Of a stretch of DNA of 64,000 nt, positions 8,840 to 17,471 are shown piece by piece (positions within the stretch are counted from its first letter, which is position 1; every line of letters starts with the position of its first letter). Location: the NCBI GenBank assembly GCA_900541025.1, contig UQIL01000010.1, positions 3,696 to 67,695 of the forward strand, read 5' to 3'. The DNA is from an uncultured Collinsella sp. Its GTDB lineage: Bacteria > Actinomycetota > Coriobacteriia > Coriobacteriales > Coriobacteriaceae. The translations under genes were made by a program, and so were the position numbers. The notes beneath the pieces were generated by a model. The model saw only the letters and a list, made by a program, of their open reading frames with translations, had not been told where the DNA came from and ran no database searches.

Positions 8840-9268
8840 ATGTTGGTTTCTACTAAGGGCAGGTACGCCCTGCGCGTTATGGTCGACCTGGCCGAGCACC
8901 AGGCGGCTGGCCGTATCCCGCTTAAAGAGATTGCGGCACGTCAGGGTATTTCGGAGAAGTACCTCGAGAATATTCTGGCGACGCTCGTGCGCGCCAATAT
9001 GCTCTCGGGCATGCGCGGCAAGGGCGGTGGCTACGTGCTCACGCGCTCGCCCGAGCAGTATACGGTGGGCGAGATCCTGCGCTTGACCGAGGGCAGCCTG
9101 GCACCGGTTGCCTGCCTGGACGGTGACTGCAAGGGCTGTTCGCGCTCCGATGAGTGCCCCACGCTCGATGTGTGGAAGAACCTGGACAAGCTCATCAACG
9201 ACTACCTCGACGGCGTGACGCTTGACCAACTTGTCACTCACAACGAGGGCTACGACTACGTGATCTAG
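8840..9268 (+). CDS. Rrf2 family transcriptional regulator, Fe-S type
   Basis: A 142-residue winged-helix Rrf2 regulator. The start MLVSTKGRYALRVMVDLA and the recognition region SEKYLENILATLVRANML..RGKGGGYVL are typical. Cys92, 97, 100 and 106 (CLDGDCKGC..DEC) fall where IscR carries its [2Fe-2S] ligands, so a redox or iron-sulfur-sensing regulator is likely. CymR of Bacillus lacks these cysteines. Being divergent from cysK makes cysteine or sulfur metabolism the likely target, and autoregulation likely. ATG 8840 is favoured because it gives the family N-terminus; AAAGG lies about 12 bases upstream, rather far. Confidence 0.88.
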   Translation: MLVSTKGRYALRVMVDLAEHQAAGRIPLKEIAARQGISEKYLENILATLVRANMLSGMRGKGGGYVLTRSPEQYTVGEILRLTEGSLAPVACLDGDCKGCSRSDECPTLDVWKNLDKLINDYLDGVTLDQLVTHNEGYDYVI

Positions 9269-9334
9269 CCCCACCTGCCGCGTGGGGACAGGGTGGAAAT
9301 GGAAGAATTTCTGACCCTCTGAGACTGGACAAAG

Positions 9335-9365
9335 AAGGCCGCCCATTTTTGCGATGGGCGGCCTT
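9335..9365. terminator. Bidirectional terminator between rrf2 and the holin-like gene
   Basis: A 12-bp stem AAGGCCGCCCAT (9335-9346) with ATGGGCGGCCTT (9354-9365), loop TTTTGCG. It lies between convergent genes. T residues flank it on the plus strand (CTTTGCTTT). Confidence 0.75.
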
Positions 9366-9402
9366 TGCTTTGAGCTTCTGTGACTCCTGACGACGGATTG
9401 TT

Positions 9403-9768
9403 TTAATCGTTGGCGACGCCGTCGAGGATGCTGCGCATGATGGATACCAGGATACTGCCCATAAAGGCCGAGCCAAAGCTGGCGATAGAAATGCCGGCGC
9501 CTAGGAGATTAACCGACAGGTAGCTGGCGAGCTCGAGCATAAAGCTGTTGACCACGAGCTGGAAAATGCCCAGCGTAATAATGGTGAGCGGCAGCGAAAT
9601 GACCGTGAGGAATGGCTTTACGAGCGAGTCGACGATGTTGAGGAACAGCCCCACAAAGGCAAAGCAGACCCAGGCTTCGGCAAAACCGAAGGGTTGGATG
9701 CCGGGGACGAGAAACGTGGCGATCGCAATGGCGATCGAGGTGAAGAGCCAGTTAAGCATAAAGCGCAT
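9403..9768 (-). CDS. Small four-helix membrane protein (phage holin superfamily IV-like)
   Basis: A 121-residue, very hydrophobic protein with about four membrane segments. It matches the family named mycobacterial four-TMS phage holin (Pfam 04020). Typical features are the segment LNWLFTSIAIAIATFLVPGI and the motif GLFLNIVDSLVKPFLTVISLPLTIITLG, read in parts. Despite the name, these are ordinary chromosomal membrane proteins of unknown role, and no phage genes are nearby. ATG 9768 is chosen because AAAGGGA lies upstream; an upstream extension lacks such a site. Convergent with rrf2. Confidence 0.8.
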   Translation of the reverse strand: MRFMLNWLFTSIAIAIATFLVPGIQPFGFAEAWVCFAFVGLFLNIVDSLVKPFLTVISLPLTIITLGIFQLVVNSFMLELASYLSVNLLGAGISIASFGSAFMGSILVSIMRSILDGVAND

Positions 9769-10039
9769 GGTGTGATCCCTTTCTGCGCAGACAGTGTGTC
9801 GATTTGTTTGGACGCCCATTGTCGCAAATATTCGTGGAGCTTACGTGCGCATTTAGTTTCAAAACGGCGTTCGTCCTGAAAAACGCGCCGCTGACAGAGA
9901 GTCTTATCGCTTTAGTTTAGTGGTGTGCTACACTGCTACGGGCAAATGCCCCATGCATTGTTTTATTGCATAGAACGGGCGAACGATGCCCGATGTCAGT
10001 ATCAACTTCGATGCCTTTTGGCGGGTTTGGCGGTGATCG

Positions 10040-10339
10040 ATGAATATCGAGAACATGTTTGACAAGCCTGATGTCAAGCAGCTGGTCCACGCATTTAGTC
10101 TTTTGGACGACGAGAAGGATATTCAAGCGTTTTTGACCGATATCTGCACGCCGCGCGAGATCTGCGATCTTTCGCAGCGCCTGCAGGTCGCGCGTTATCT
10201 GGATGAGGGTGAGCCCTATGTTGAGGTTCAGGCCCGCACCGGCGCTTCGTCCACTACGGTGAGCCGCGTTTCAAAGGCACTCAACGGCGAGTACGGCGGC
10301 TATCGCAAGATCCTCATCAAACTGGAGGATGGCGAGTAG
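10040..10339 (+). CDS. YerC/YecD family TrpR-related protein
   Basis: A 99-residue all-helical protein of the YerC/YecD family, related in fold to the Trp repressor. The HTH core is visible: LTDICTPREICDLSQRLQVA, then GEPYVEVQARTGASSTTVSRVSKAL. It probably binds DNA as a dimer. The targets of this family are not well established. It stands alone in front of the addBA block, with its own terminator. ATG 10040 has GGTGAT upstream, a modest site. Upstream 9769-10039 is non-coding, with a possible extended -10 TGCTACACT at about 9926-9934. Confidence 0.85.
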   Translation: MNIENMFDKPDVKQLVHAFSLLDDEKDIQAFLTDICTPREICDLSQRLQVARYLDEGEPYVEVQARTGASSTTVSRVSKALNGEYGGYRKILIKLEDGE

Positions 10340-10366
10340 GCCAGCGGCAACAAACGAATTGCGCAG

Positions 10367-10392
10367 AACCGTCCCTTCGGGGGCGGTTTTTT
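10367..10392 (+). terminator. Rho-independent terminator after yerC-like gene
   Basis: AACCGTCCC/GGGGCGGTT with a TTCG tetraloop, followed by a T-run to 10392. Confidence 0.85.
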
Positions 10393-10475
10393 GATCCTTT
10401 GGGGACGGAGGAAAACGGATCACTGGGTTAGACTGACCTCCTCGGTGATCCATTTTCCTCCGTCTCCAAGGGGTC
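10393..10475. repeat. Intergenic inverted repeat (E3)
   Basis: Two 31-base arms (10393-10423 and 10445-10475) match at 27 of 31 positions, core GGACGGAGGAAAA, with a 21-base loop. Three of the four mismatches would be G-U pairs in a plus-strand transcript, which suggests selection on an RNA hairpin in that direction. Just downstream, CAAATCTGT occurs twice (10474-10482 and about 10495-10503). Confidence 0.7.
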
Positions 10476-10560
10476 AAATCTGTTGGCGTGGGGCAAATCT
10501 GTCCGCGCGGGCGGGTAGGATGGAAGCATTGAATATTGCGAACGGTTTGAGTGGAGGACC

Positions 10561-13500
10561 ATGCCTGTTCGAATCTATACCACCAACGCCGGCGCGGATT
10601 TGAGCGATGCCGAGTCGGCGCTGCTTGCCGACCTTATTGCCCGCCACGGGCGTGCCGTGCTGCTGGCGCCAACGTTTGCCGAGCTCGACCTGTGCCGTCA
10701 TGATGCGGCGGAAGCCGGCGTTTCGCTGGGTATTGACTACAAGACGCCTACATCGTGGCTTTGCTCGCTTTGGGAGCTTTTGGGCGACGGGCGCGGTTTC
10801 GTCGACAACCTGCAGCGCCAGATGCTGTTTTCGGACATGGTAGCGCGTCTCGACGACGCCGACCTGCAGCCGCTTTCGCGCAGCCAGGGCACGGTGCGTA
10901 TGCTCGCGCGTATGGCTCGCGATGTGCTGCCGGGTGTGGCAGGGACAGGTGCCGAGCGTTGCTGCGACAACGTTTGCAAGCCCAAGCCCAAAAGCGACGC
11001 CGAGGCTCGCGTGTTTGAACTTTTGTGCGCCTATGCACGCGGTTTGGACCGTCGAGATATGGTCGAGCCCTGCGAGGCGGCTGACATTATGGCCGGCGCT
11101 TTGGCCGACAACCTGCCGGGGTGCGCCCGTGCCGTTTGCGTGCGCGGCGTCACGTCATTTACGTATAGCCTGCTCGAGCTGCTGTCCGCCGTGGCAAACA
11201 ACGGGGGAGAGGTTGTCGTGCTGCTTGCCCGCGAGCAAGCCGCGATGCGCGAGGAGCTTGCCGCGGCATTTGATGTCCGCGGTGTGCTGTTTGAGATCGC
11301 GCCGCTGGGGGAGGGCGCCGCCGCGCCCCAGACTGCCTCCAAGTCCGCTGCTCAGCCTGCCTTTATTGAGGTCGCCGGCCCCCATGCCCGTGCCCATGCT
11401 TATGCGGACGTCATCGATAAGTTGGTGAAAGCGCACAAGGAGTCCAAGGACGATAAAGCTGCTGCAACACCCGCCGACCCCGTACGCGTGCTCGTTGTTT
11501 CTGCCCGGGCACCCCAGCTGTTCGGCGAGCTTGCCGCTCGTTTGGCGGCGCGTCATATTGCGGCCGAGACAACCGAGTTCACGGCGTTTTCCCAATCCAT
11601 CGCGGGCAGGCAGTTCACGGCGCTCGCCAATCTGATCGAGCGCATGAAGGCCGCCGACGAGGGCACCGCCTCCAAGACCGAGTGGTGGCCCGCGCCGGAG
11701 CTTACCGACTGGATTTACAGTCCGCTTTCGGGTGCCGATGCCGCCAGCGCGCGCACCTTCGACAAGAACATGCGCCTGTCGCGCGGCAAGACCGCCACGG
11801 CCGTCAAGAGCCTGCTGCAGAGCGTGCAGGGCCAGGTCAGGGGCACGCGCAAGGCCGCCAGCGATGATAACTGGTTTAAGAGCGTGCCGTGCGTGGTCTC
11901 GGACGTGTTCCAAGCGCTGTGGCGCGACAAACCCGTGACGGCGCTCAAGGCAATGCTCGCCGTCGCCGAGGCGTTGCCCGATCGCGCCCTTGGAGGCCTT
12001 GACGGCCAAGCTCGTCGCCAGGCGGAGGCCGCCCTGCTGCGACATGCCATCGACATCCTCATGAACGATGCTCGTGCGCTCGACGTGTCGCAGGCCGCGA
12101 CCGTGCCCGTGCTCGACGACGTTCGTACCAAGGTGGACAAGCGCAGCACTGCATACGATTACGAGACCTACGAGGTCGACCGCGCGCCGCGCGCCCAGGT
12201 GCGCTTTGCGTCGCTTGCCGATGCGGCAGCCCTGCGCCCCGACGGCTACGATGCCGTGCTGTTTGCCGACGTCGACTTGGACAGCTATCCGCTCTCACAT
12301 GAGGAGGGCCCGCTGGCCACGCTGACGGCCGAGCTGGGGCGCAGCGGCGTGACGCTTGAGCCCGCGGCCCTGCTGCGCGTGCGCTTTGGCCGCGCGATGC
12401 AGGCGGCGCGCGGCCCCGTTGTGCTCGCCCGCGTGACCCACGATCGCCAGGCACGCGAGTGCTATCCGGCTGCCGTGTGGACCGAGTTGCGGGCGCACGC
12501 CGAGGCCGCTGGCGCCGCCAAGGTTGCATGCGTGGGCGAGGGCGGTATCGTCGCCGATTTTGATCCAGCGGCCGGCGAGGGCATCGAGTACAAGCGTGTT
12601 GCGTGTGAGGCTCCTCAGCATTTGAGCGAGGCGGCTGTGCCGTACCTAGTCCTGCGTCGCCGCGATGGCGGGGGCGAGAACGCGCCGCTCGTGCCGCGTC
12701 TGACGTCCGCCTCGCAGATTGAGGCGTACTCGACGTGCCCGCTGTGCTGGTTCGTGTCGTATCGCGTGAAGCCCCAGTCCATCGACGCGGGCTTTGGAAA
12801 TATGGAGAAGGGCAACTTTGTCCACGATGTGCTGGAGCACCTGCACGCCCGCCTGCCCCAGGAGGGCATGGAGCGCGTGACGCCCGAGAATCTGCCGCGC
12901 GCTCAGGAGCTGCTGCGCGAGGTCTTTGACGAGACGTTGGCCGAGCACGCCGGCAAGCGAGGCACGGAGGGCCCGCTGGTACCGCTCTCTGCAGTGGAGG
13001 AGCGCCAGGTGGCCGAGATCTTGCCGCAGCTGGAGGGCGTGCTTGCCTACGAGTCCGAGGCCCTTGCCCCCTTTGCCCCGCGCTACCTGGAGTTCGCCTT
13101 CAACGAGCTCAAGGTCGAGTATGCCGGTTGGCCGCTTGGCGGGCGCATCGACCGCGTGGACGTGGACGCCGAGAATCGTGCCGTGGTGATCGACTACAAG
13201 CACCGCACGGGCGTTGCGGAGTTTAAGCTCGCCGACCCTACGGTGCGCGATGAGGAATCGGGCACGGCGCCCATCGACGATCCGCGCTGGTTGCCGCCAC
13301 ATACCCAAACGCTCATCTACGCCCAGGCCATGCGCCGGGCGCTGGATTTGGACACCCGCGCGGCGCTCTATTTTTCGACCAAGGGCGGCAAGCCGGCGTT
13401 GCGCGGTGCCGCGAGCGCCGAGCTGCTCGAGGAGGAGCGCGGCGACGGTCGCATCCCGGGCCTTAAGAAAGGTTTTCCCGGCGAGGGTGGCAGCATGGAC

Positions 13501-13659
13501 TTCGACGCCCTGCTCGATCGCGTGGAGGCCGGCATCGCCGAGCGCCTGCGCGAGCTCGAGGCAGGCAACGTTGCCGCCGTCGACCCGACGTCGACGCAGG
13601 CCGCGCATGCGCGCTGCTCGTATAACCACGAAGGAACGTTTGTAAGGAGGGACGCGTAG
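10561..13659 (+). CDS. addB: AddB-like PD-(D/E)XK nuclease / inactive helicase subunit
   Basis: A 1032-residue protein directly upstream of an AddA-type helicase, as in addBA operons. Together they process double-strand ends for recombination. The N-terminal two thirds resembles a UvrD-like fold without Walker motifs. The C-terminal RecB-type nuclease domain shows NFVHDVLEHLHAR, then GGRIDRVDV and VVIDYKHRTG (the D...DxK core), then QTLIYAQAM. AddB of Bacillus has four cysteines holding a [4Fe-4S] cluster. Here YSTCPLC precedes the domain but only one Cys (ARCSY) remains after it, so a canonical cluster is doubtful. The name rests on context and domain layout; similarity is remote. ATG 10561 follows GGAGG. 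Confidence 0.75.
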   Translation: MPVRIYTTNAGADLSDAESALLADLIARHGRAVLLAPTFAELDLCRHDAAEAGVSLGIDYKTPTSWLCSLWELLGDGRGFVDNLQRQMLFSDMVARLDDADLQPLSRSQGTVRMLARMARDVLPGVAGTGAERCCDNVCKPKPKSDAEARVFELLCAYARGLDRRDMVEPCEAADIMAGALADNLPGCARAVCVRGVTSFTYSLLELLSAVANNGGEVVVLLAREQAAMREELAAAFDVRGVLFEIAPLGEGAAAPQTASKSAAQPAFIEVAGPHARAHAYADVIDKLVKAHKESKDDKAAATPADPVRVLVVSARAPQLFGELAARLAARHIAAETTEFTAFSQSIAGRQFTALANLIERMKAADEGTASKTEWWPAPELTDWIYSPLSGADAASARTFDKNMRLSRGKTATAVKSLLQSVQGQVRGTRKAASDDNWFKSVPCVVSDVFQALWRDKPVTALKAMLAVAEALPDRALGGLDGQARRQAEAALLRHAIDILMNDARALDVSQAATVPVLDDVRTKVDKRSTAYDYETYEVDRAPRAQVRFASLADAAALRPDGYDAVLFADVDLDSYPLSHEEGPLATLTAELGRSGVTLEPAALLRVRFGRAMQAARGPVVLARVTHDRQARECYPAAVWTELRAHAEAAGAAKVACVGEGGIVADFDPAAGEGIEYKRVACEAPQHLSEAAVPYLVLRRRDGGGENAPLVPRLTSASQIEAYSTCPLCWFVSYRVKPQSIDAGFGNMEKGNFVHDVLEHLHARLPQEGMERVTPENLPRAQELLREVFDETLAEHAGKRGTEGPLVPLSAVEERQVAEILPQLEGVLAYESEALAPFAPRYLEFAFNELKVEYAGWPLGGRIDRVDVDAENRAVVIDYKHRTGVAEFKLADPTVRDEESGTAPIDDPRWLPPHTQTLIYAQAMRRALDLDTRAALYFSTKGGKPALRGAASAELLEEERGDGRIPGLKKGFPGEGGSMDFDALLDRVEAGIAERLRELEAGNVAAVDPTSTQAAHARCSYNHEGTFVRRDA

Positions 13660-13662
13660 ACC

Positions 13663-16600
13663 ATGGATCTTTCGACTTTGATGCCGCAACAGCTGCAGAT
13701 CGTCAAAACGCTCGACCGTCCGCTGTTTGTCTCGGCGGGCGCCGGTTCGGGCAAGACCTTTACCCTCACGCGCCGCATCGTCTACGCGCTCTCGCCCGAA
13801 TCCGGTCCGTTCGTTGAGCATCTGGACCAGGTGCTCGCCATTACCTTTACCAAAGATGCCGCGGCCGAGATCCGTGACCGCGTGCGCCGCGCGCTCATCG
13901 ACGAGGGCATGGACGAGGAGGCCCTGACCGTCGACGATGCATGGATCTCGACCATTCACGGCATGTGCTCGCGTATCCTGCGCGCACACGCGTTGGAGCT
14001 GGGCATCGATCCCGAGTTCACGGTGCTCACCGATACTGACGAGCTTATGGACCAGGCTGTTGAGCATGTGCTGGCCCGCGCGACGGCGCCCGATGCCGCC
14101 CCCGAGCTCGCGGCATCACTCAAGGCCCTTTACGCCTGGTATCCCATGGCGGGCGAGGGCGGTCCCTTTGGCGCCGGCACGAGCATCAAGGGCCTGGTGC
14201 GCGAGCTGCTGGAGCTGTCGAGTCAGTTGCCGGGCGGTATGGACGATGTGCGCGTGGCGCGCGGCCAGGCCGATACCTCGGCACTTGCCGATGCCTATCG
14301 TGCGGCGCTGGGCGCAAGCAAGGCCGCGACCGAGAAGGCGCAGACGGCGCTCGATGCCATCGACGCGTTCGAGGCGAGCGGCAAGACCATGGTCGACGCG
14401 GCGCGACTCATGGTGTCGTGCACCATGCCGCGCGCGAGCAAGGCGTTCCCCAAGGAGCAGGTTGAGCTGCTCAAGGCGGAGGCTGCCGATGCGTTTATCA
14501 ACATCGTGCTTGCCTGCGGCGGCCCGGCGCTCGATGCACTGGTGGGCCTGGCCCGTTCCGTGGAGGCCGAGTATCGCGCGCTGAAGGCTGCCCAGTCCTT
14601 CCTCGACAACAACGACCTGCTGCGCATGGCCTACGAGGCCCTGCGCGATTACCCTGCCATTCGTGCTGCGTACGAGGGCCGCTTTAAGATGGTCATGATC
14701 GATGAGTTCCAGGATACCGATCAGATGCAGGTCGATCTGATCCGCTACCTGACGGGTGCGGGGGAGCGCGCGCTGTGCACCGTGGGCGATGCACAGCAGT
14801 CGATCTATCGCTTCCGTGGCGCCGAGGTCGAGGTGTTCCGTCGTCAGGAGCGCAAGGTGGGCTCGTCTGCCGCGCCCGAGGCGACTGCCGTGGCCGACGC
14901 CCCAGCTGGTGAGCTCGTCAAGCTCGTGCGCAACTTCCGTAGCCACGACGAGGTACTGCGCTATGTGGCCCGCGTCTTTGATGGCGACGACGGCGGCCTG
15001 ATGCAGGGCTTTTTGGACCTTGAGGCAAGCGACGGCCGCAAGGACACGCTGGTGGCAGACGCCTCGCGTCGCCAGGCCCTCTTTGTTGCCGGCGGCAGTA
15101 CGCAGGAGCGCACACAGGCCAAGGCCCGTGCGATCGCCGAGCGATTCCGCGCGCTTGCCGATGCCGGCCAGCCCCAGGGCGGCATGGTGCTGCTGCTGGG
15201 CCGCATGACCAACGCAGGCGTCTACGCACAGGCCTTCCGTGACCAGGGGCTCGACTGCGTCATCGCGGGCGGCTCGGTCTTTGCCCAAGCCGCCGAGGTG
15301 CAGACGGTGCGCGCCCTGGTTTGTGCGCTCGCCAATCCGGCCGATACGGCGCAGGGCCTTATGCCGCTGCTGGCCTCGCCGATGTTTGCGCTCGGCGCCC
15401 AGGAGTTCCTAGCGCTGGCGACCAAGCTCGACGAGCAGACGGGGGAGACCTCGCGCAGGAATATCGACGTGGGCATCATGAGCGATTCCGATGTGCCGGG
15501 CCTGCAAGACCTGCCGCTCGTGACGCGCGCCCGCGAGGTACTGCGGTATGCGCTTCGTCGCGTGGGCCGTGATTCGTTCGCAGCCATCGCGCGCGACGTG
15601 GTCAACGCCTCCGGCTGGTTTGTGCGTCTGGCACAGCGTGGTCCCGAGGGCAAGGCCATTGCCGCCAACGTGCTCAAGGCGCTCGACGCTGTGGCCGAGG
15701 CGGAGGCCGAGTTCGGCAACTCGCCGCGTTCCATCGCGCTTGCCTTCGATCGCTTCCTAGCGGGCAAGGAAGCCCCGGGTGCCCTCAACGAGGAGGGCGA
15801 CGGCGCGGTGCGCATCATGACGGTGCACGCATCCAAGGGCCTGGAATATCCGGTCGTGGCGGTCGCCGAGTGCTTTGGCGTGCGCAAATCGTCCGGTGCG
15901 GCTCAGATGGGGCGTGTCGAGGGCGGGGCGCAGGTTGTGGCACTGCCTGCACGCTTCGACGGCGTTAAGCTCGCCGACGGAACCTTTGTGAAGGGCGATG
16001 ACGTCAAAAAGCAGTTTGAGCATGCGTTTAAGGGCAAGGGCACGTCGCTGTGGCTGCCGCCGGAGCTCATGGAGGATGTCTGCGCGACGGGTTCTCCCGC
16101 CGAGGCATTTGCTCGCCTGCGCAACGATGACCTGCAGCTTTCGCTCGAGGAGCGGGCCCGCTTGCTCTATGTTGCCATGACGCGTGCGCGCGAGCTGGTG
16201 ATCTTGGCGATGGATGCCGGCGTGAGCCGCGGCAAGGTGACGGCGCCGACCTTCGACGTCGAGACCGATCTGACCTACGACGTGCTGCGCCGTATTTTGC
16301 CGACCGACGCTCTGGACATGCCGCAGCTCGATAGTGACCGTTTGACGTTCGACAATTCCAAGCCGGGCGACTACGAGCTCATTTCGCTCGCGGATTTTAC
16401 CTTTGGCGAGCAGGCGTTTGAGGCCAACGCTTCACTGGATGCCGAGGGCAGGCTTGTCCGTGGCGATGCGGAGCCGGAGGGCGCCGGTGCAGATGCCCGC
16501 GCCGCCGTTCCCGGTCCTGCCGACCCTGAGCCCGATGCGTTTGAGCTCGTGTATCCCCAGGCGGTGGGCGTGCGCATGGGCATCTGTCCGTATCCGGCGC

Positions 16601-17295
16601 GCGATTCGTACAGCTACTCGTCAATTGCCGCGGCGCTGCATACCGAGGCCGAGGACCGTGCCGCCGAGGCACGCGTGCCCATGGACGAGGCTGGCGATGA
16701 TGCGGAGTCGGATGGTTCCGAGATGGCCGATGCAGACGTGGCCGCCGTTGAGCCCGCCGGCAACCCCATGGCGCTGGGCTCGGCCTTCCACGCTGCCTGC
16801 CAGTGGCTCATCGAGATGGGCGCCGATGCGCTGCCCGCCGCGCGTGCCGATGCACTGGCGCGCCAGTGGCGCCTGACGCCGGAGCAGCGCGAACGCTTCG
16901 ACGTTGCTCTGGACCGCTGGCTCAAGTCGGCCGTTCGTGCCGACCTGCTCGCGTGGCCGTGCGTTCGCGCCGAGGTGCCGTTCTTTTCGCTGGGCTGCGA
17001 GGACGAGGACATCGCTCGCTACGGTGCATATGCCGAGGGCGCCATCGACGCTTTGGCGACGAACCCGGCCGATCCGTCACGCGCGCTGGTCATCGACTAC
17101 AAGACGGGCGGCACACCGGACGAGACGCCGGAACAGTTGCAGGAGAAGCACGTCCTGCAGGCGCGCGTCTACGCTGATGTTCTACACAAGGCGGGCTTTG
17201 AGGCCGTGACCGTCAAGTTCGTCCGCGTGGAACAGGCCGATCCGACTCTCTTCGTCAATCCCACCGAGCCCCAAGTAGTCACCTACAATCTCTAG
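13663..17295 (+). CDS. addA: AddA-like UvrD-type helicase-nuclease
   Basis: A 1210-residue ATP-dependent 3'-5' helicase with a C-terminal nuclease, the expected AddA length. SF1 motifs are complete: Walker A SAGAGSGKT (about residues 24-32), FTKDAAAEIRDRV (Ia), MIDEFQDTD (Walker B), GDAQQSIYRFRGA (III), LVRNFRS (IV), VRIMTVHASKGLEYPVV (V) and LLYVAMTRARE (VI). The nuclease follows with GSAFHAACQWL, GAIDAL, VIDYKTGG and QARVYADVL. It starts four bases after the addB stop with AAGGAGG inside the addB end, so the two are co-translated. A Glu/Ala/Asp-rich linker joins helicase and nuclease. AdnA-type naming is an alternative in actinobacteria. Confidence 0.88.
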   Translation: MDLSTLMPQQLQIVKTLDRPLFVSAGAGSGKTFTLTRRIVYALSPESGPFVEHLDQVLAITFTKDAAAEIRDRVRRALIDEGMDEEALTVDDAWISTIHGMCSRILRAHALELGIDPEFTVLTDTDELMDQAVEHVLARATAPDAAPELAASLKALYAWYPMAGEGGPFGAGTSIKGLVRELLELSSQLPGGMDDVRVARGQADTSALADAYRAALGASKAATEKAQTALDAIDAFEASGKTMVDAARLMVSCTMPRASKAFPKEQVELLKAEAADAFINIVLACGGPALDALVGLARSVEAEYRALKAAQSFLDNNDLLRMAYEALRDYPAIRAAYEGRFKMVMIDEFQDTDQMQVDLIRYLTGAGERALCTVGDAQQSIYRFRGAEVEVFRRQERKVGSSAAPEATAVADAPAGELVKLVRNFRSHDEVLRYVARVFDGDDGGLMQGFLDLEASDGRKDTLVADASRRQALFVAGGSTQERTQAKARAIAERFRALADAGQPQGGMVLLLGRMTNAGVYAQAFRDQGLDCVIAGGSVFAQAAEVQTVRALVCALANPADTAQGLMPLLASPMFALGAQEFLALATKLDEQTGETSRRNIDVGIMSDSDVPGLQDLPLVTRAREVLRYALRRVGRDSFAAIARDVVNASGWFVRLAQRGPEGKAIAANVLKALDAVAEAEAEFGNSPRSIALAFDRFLAGKEAPGALNEEGDGAVRIMTVHASKGLEYPVVAVAECFGVRKSSGAAQMGRVEGGAQVVALPARFDGVKLADGTFVKGDDVKKQFEHAFKGKGTSLWLPPELMEDVCATGSPAEAFARLRNDDLQLSLEERARLLYVAMTRARELVILAMDAGVSRGKVTAPTFDVETDLTYDVLRRILPTDALDMPQLDSDRLTFDNSKPGDYELISLADFTFGEQAFEANASLDAEGRLVRGDAEPEGAGADARAAVPGPADPEPDAFELVYPQAVGVRMGICPYPARDSYSYSSIAAALHTEAEDRAAEARVPMDEAGDDAESDGSEMADADVAAVEPAGNPMALGSAFHAACQWLIEMGADALPAARADALARQWRLTPEQRERFDVALDRWLKSAVRADLLAWPCVRAEVPFFSLGCEDEDIARYGAYAEGAIDALATNPADPSRALVIDYKTGGTPDETPEQLQEKHVLQARVYADVLHKAGFEAVTVKFVRVEQADPTLFVNPTEPQVVTYNL

Positions 17296-17308
17296 CCCTC
17301 AGATAACT

Positions 17309-17369
17309 TGCGGTGGAATAGTTCCTGTATTGCGGCCCAGATGGCCCAAGCGGGAACTATTCCACCGCA
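17309..17369. repeat. Intergenic inverted repeat (E4), REP-like
   Basis: Perfect 17-bp arms TGCGGTGGAATAGTTCC (17309-17325) and complement (17353-17369), 27-base loop with a smaller GGCCC/GGGCC-like pairing. It lies right after addA and before dnaE. Its arm is homologous to that of E2 at 6285. Confidence 0.8.
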
Positions 17370-17471
17370 GCTGCAAGAGGAGCCGTGTGGGTTTGGCTAG
17401 GTTCGGGTGCTGTCCGTGCCGTGGGGTAAAATCGTTCAGTCAGAACACGAACCCGCATCGGAGCTCATCAC

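Noticed and set aside
9288..9321. Another member of the palindrome family
   Set aside because: Short broken pairing (CAG/CTG, GAAAT/ATTTC) and a GGGGAC next to it, but too weak to list as an element.
9403..9768. Prophage remnant because of the holin-like gene
   Set aside because: This holin superfamily is commonly chromosomal. No phage structural, integrase or lysis genes are nearby.
10040..10339. Trp repressor
   Set aside because: The fold is related, but the sequence fits YerC/YecD and no tryptophan genes are close.
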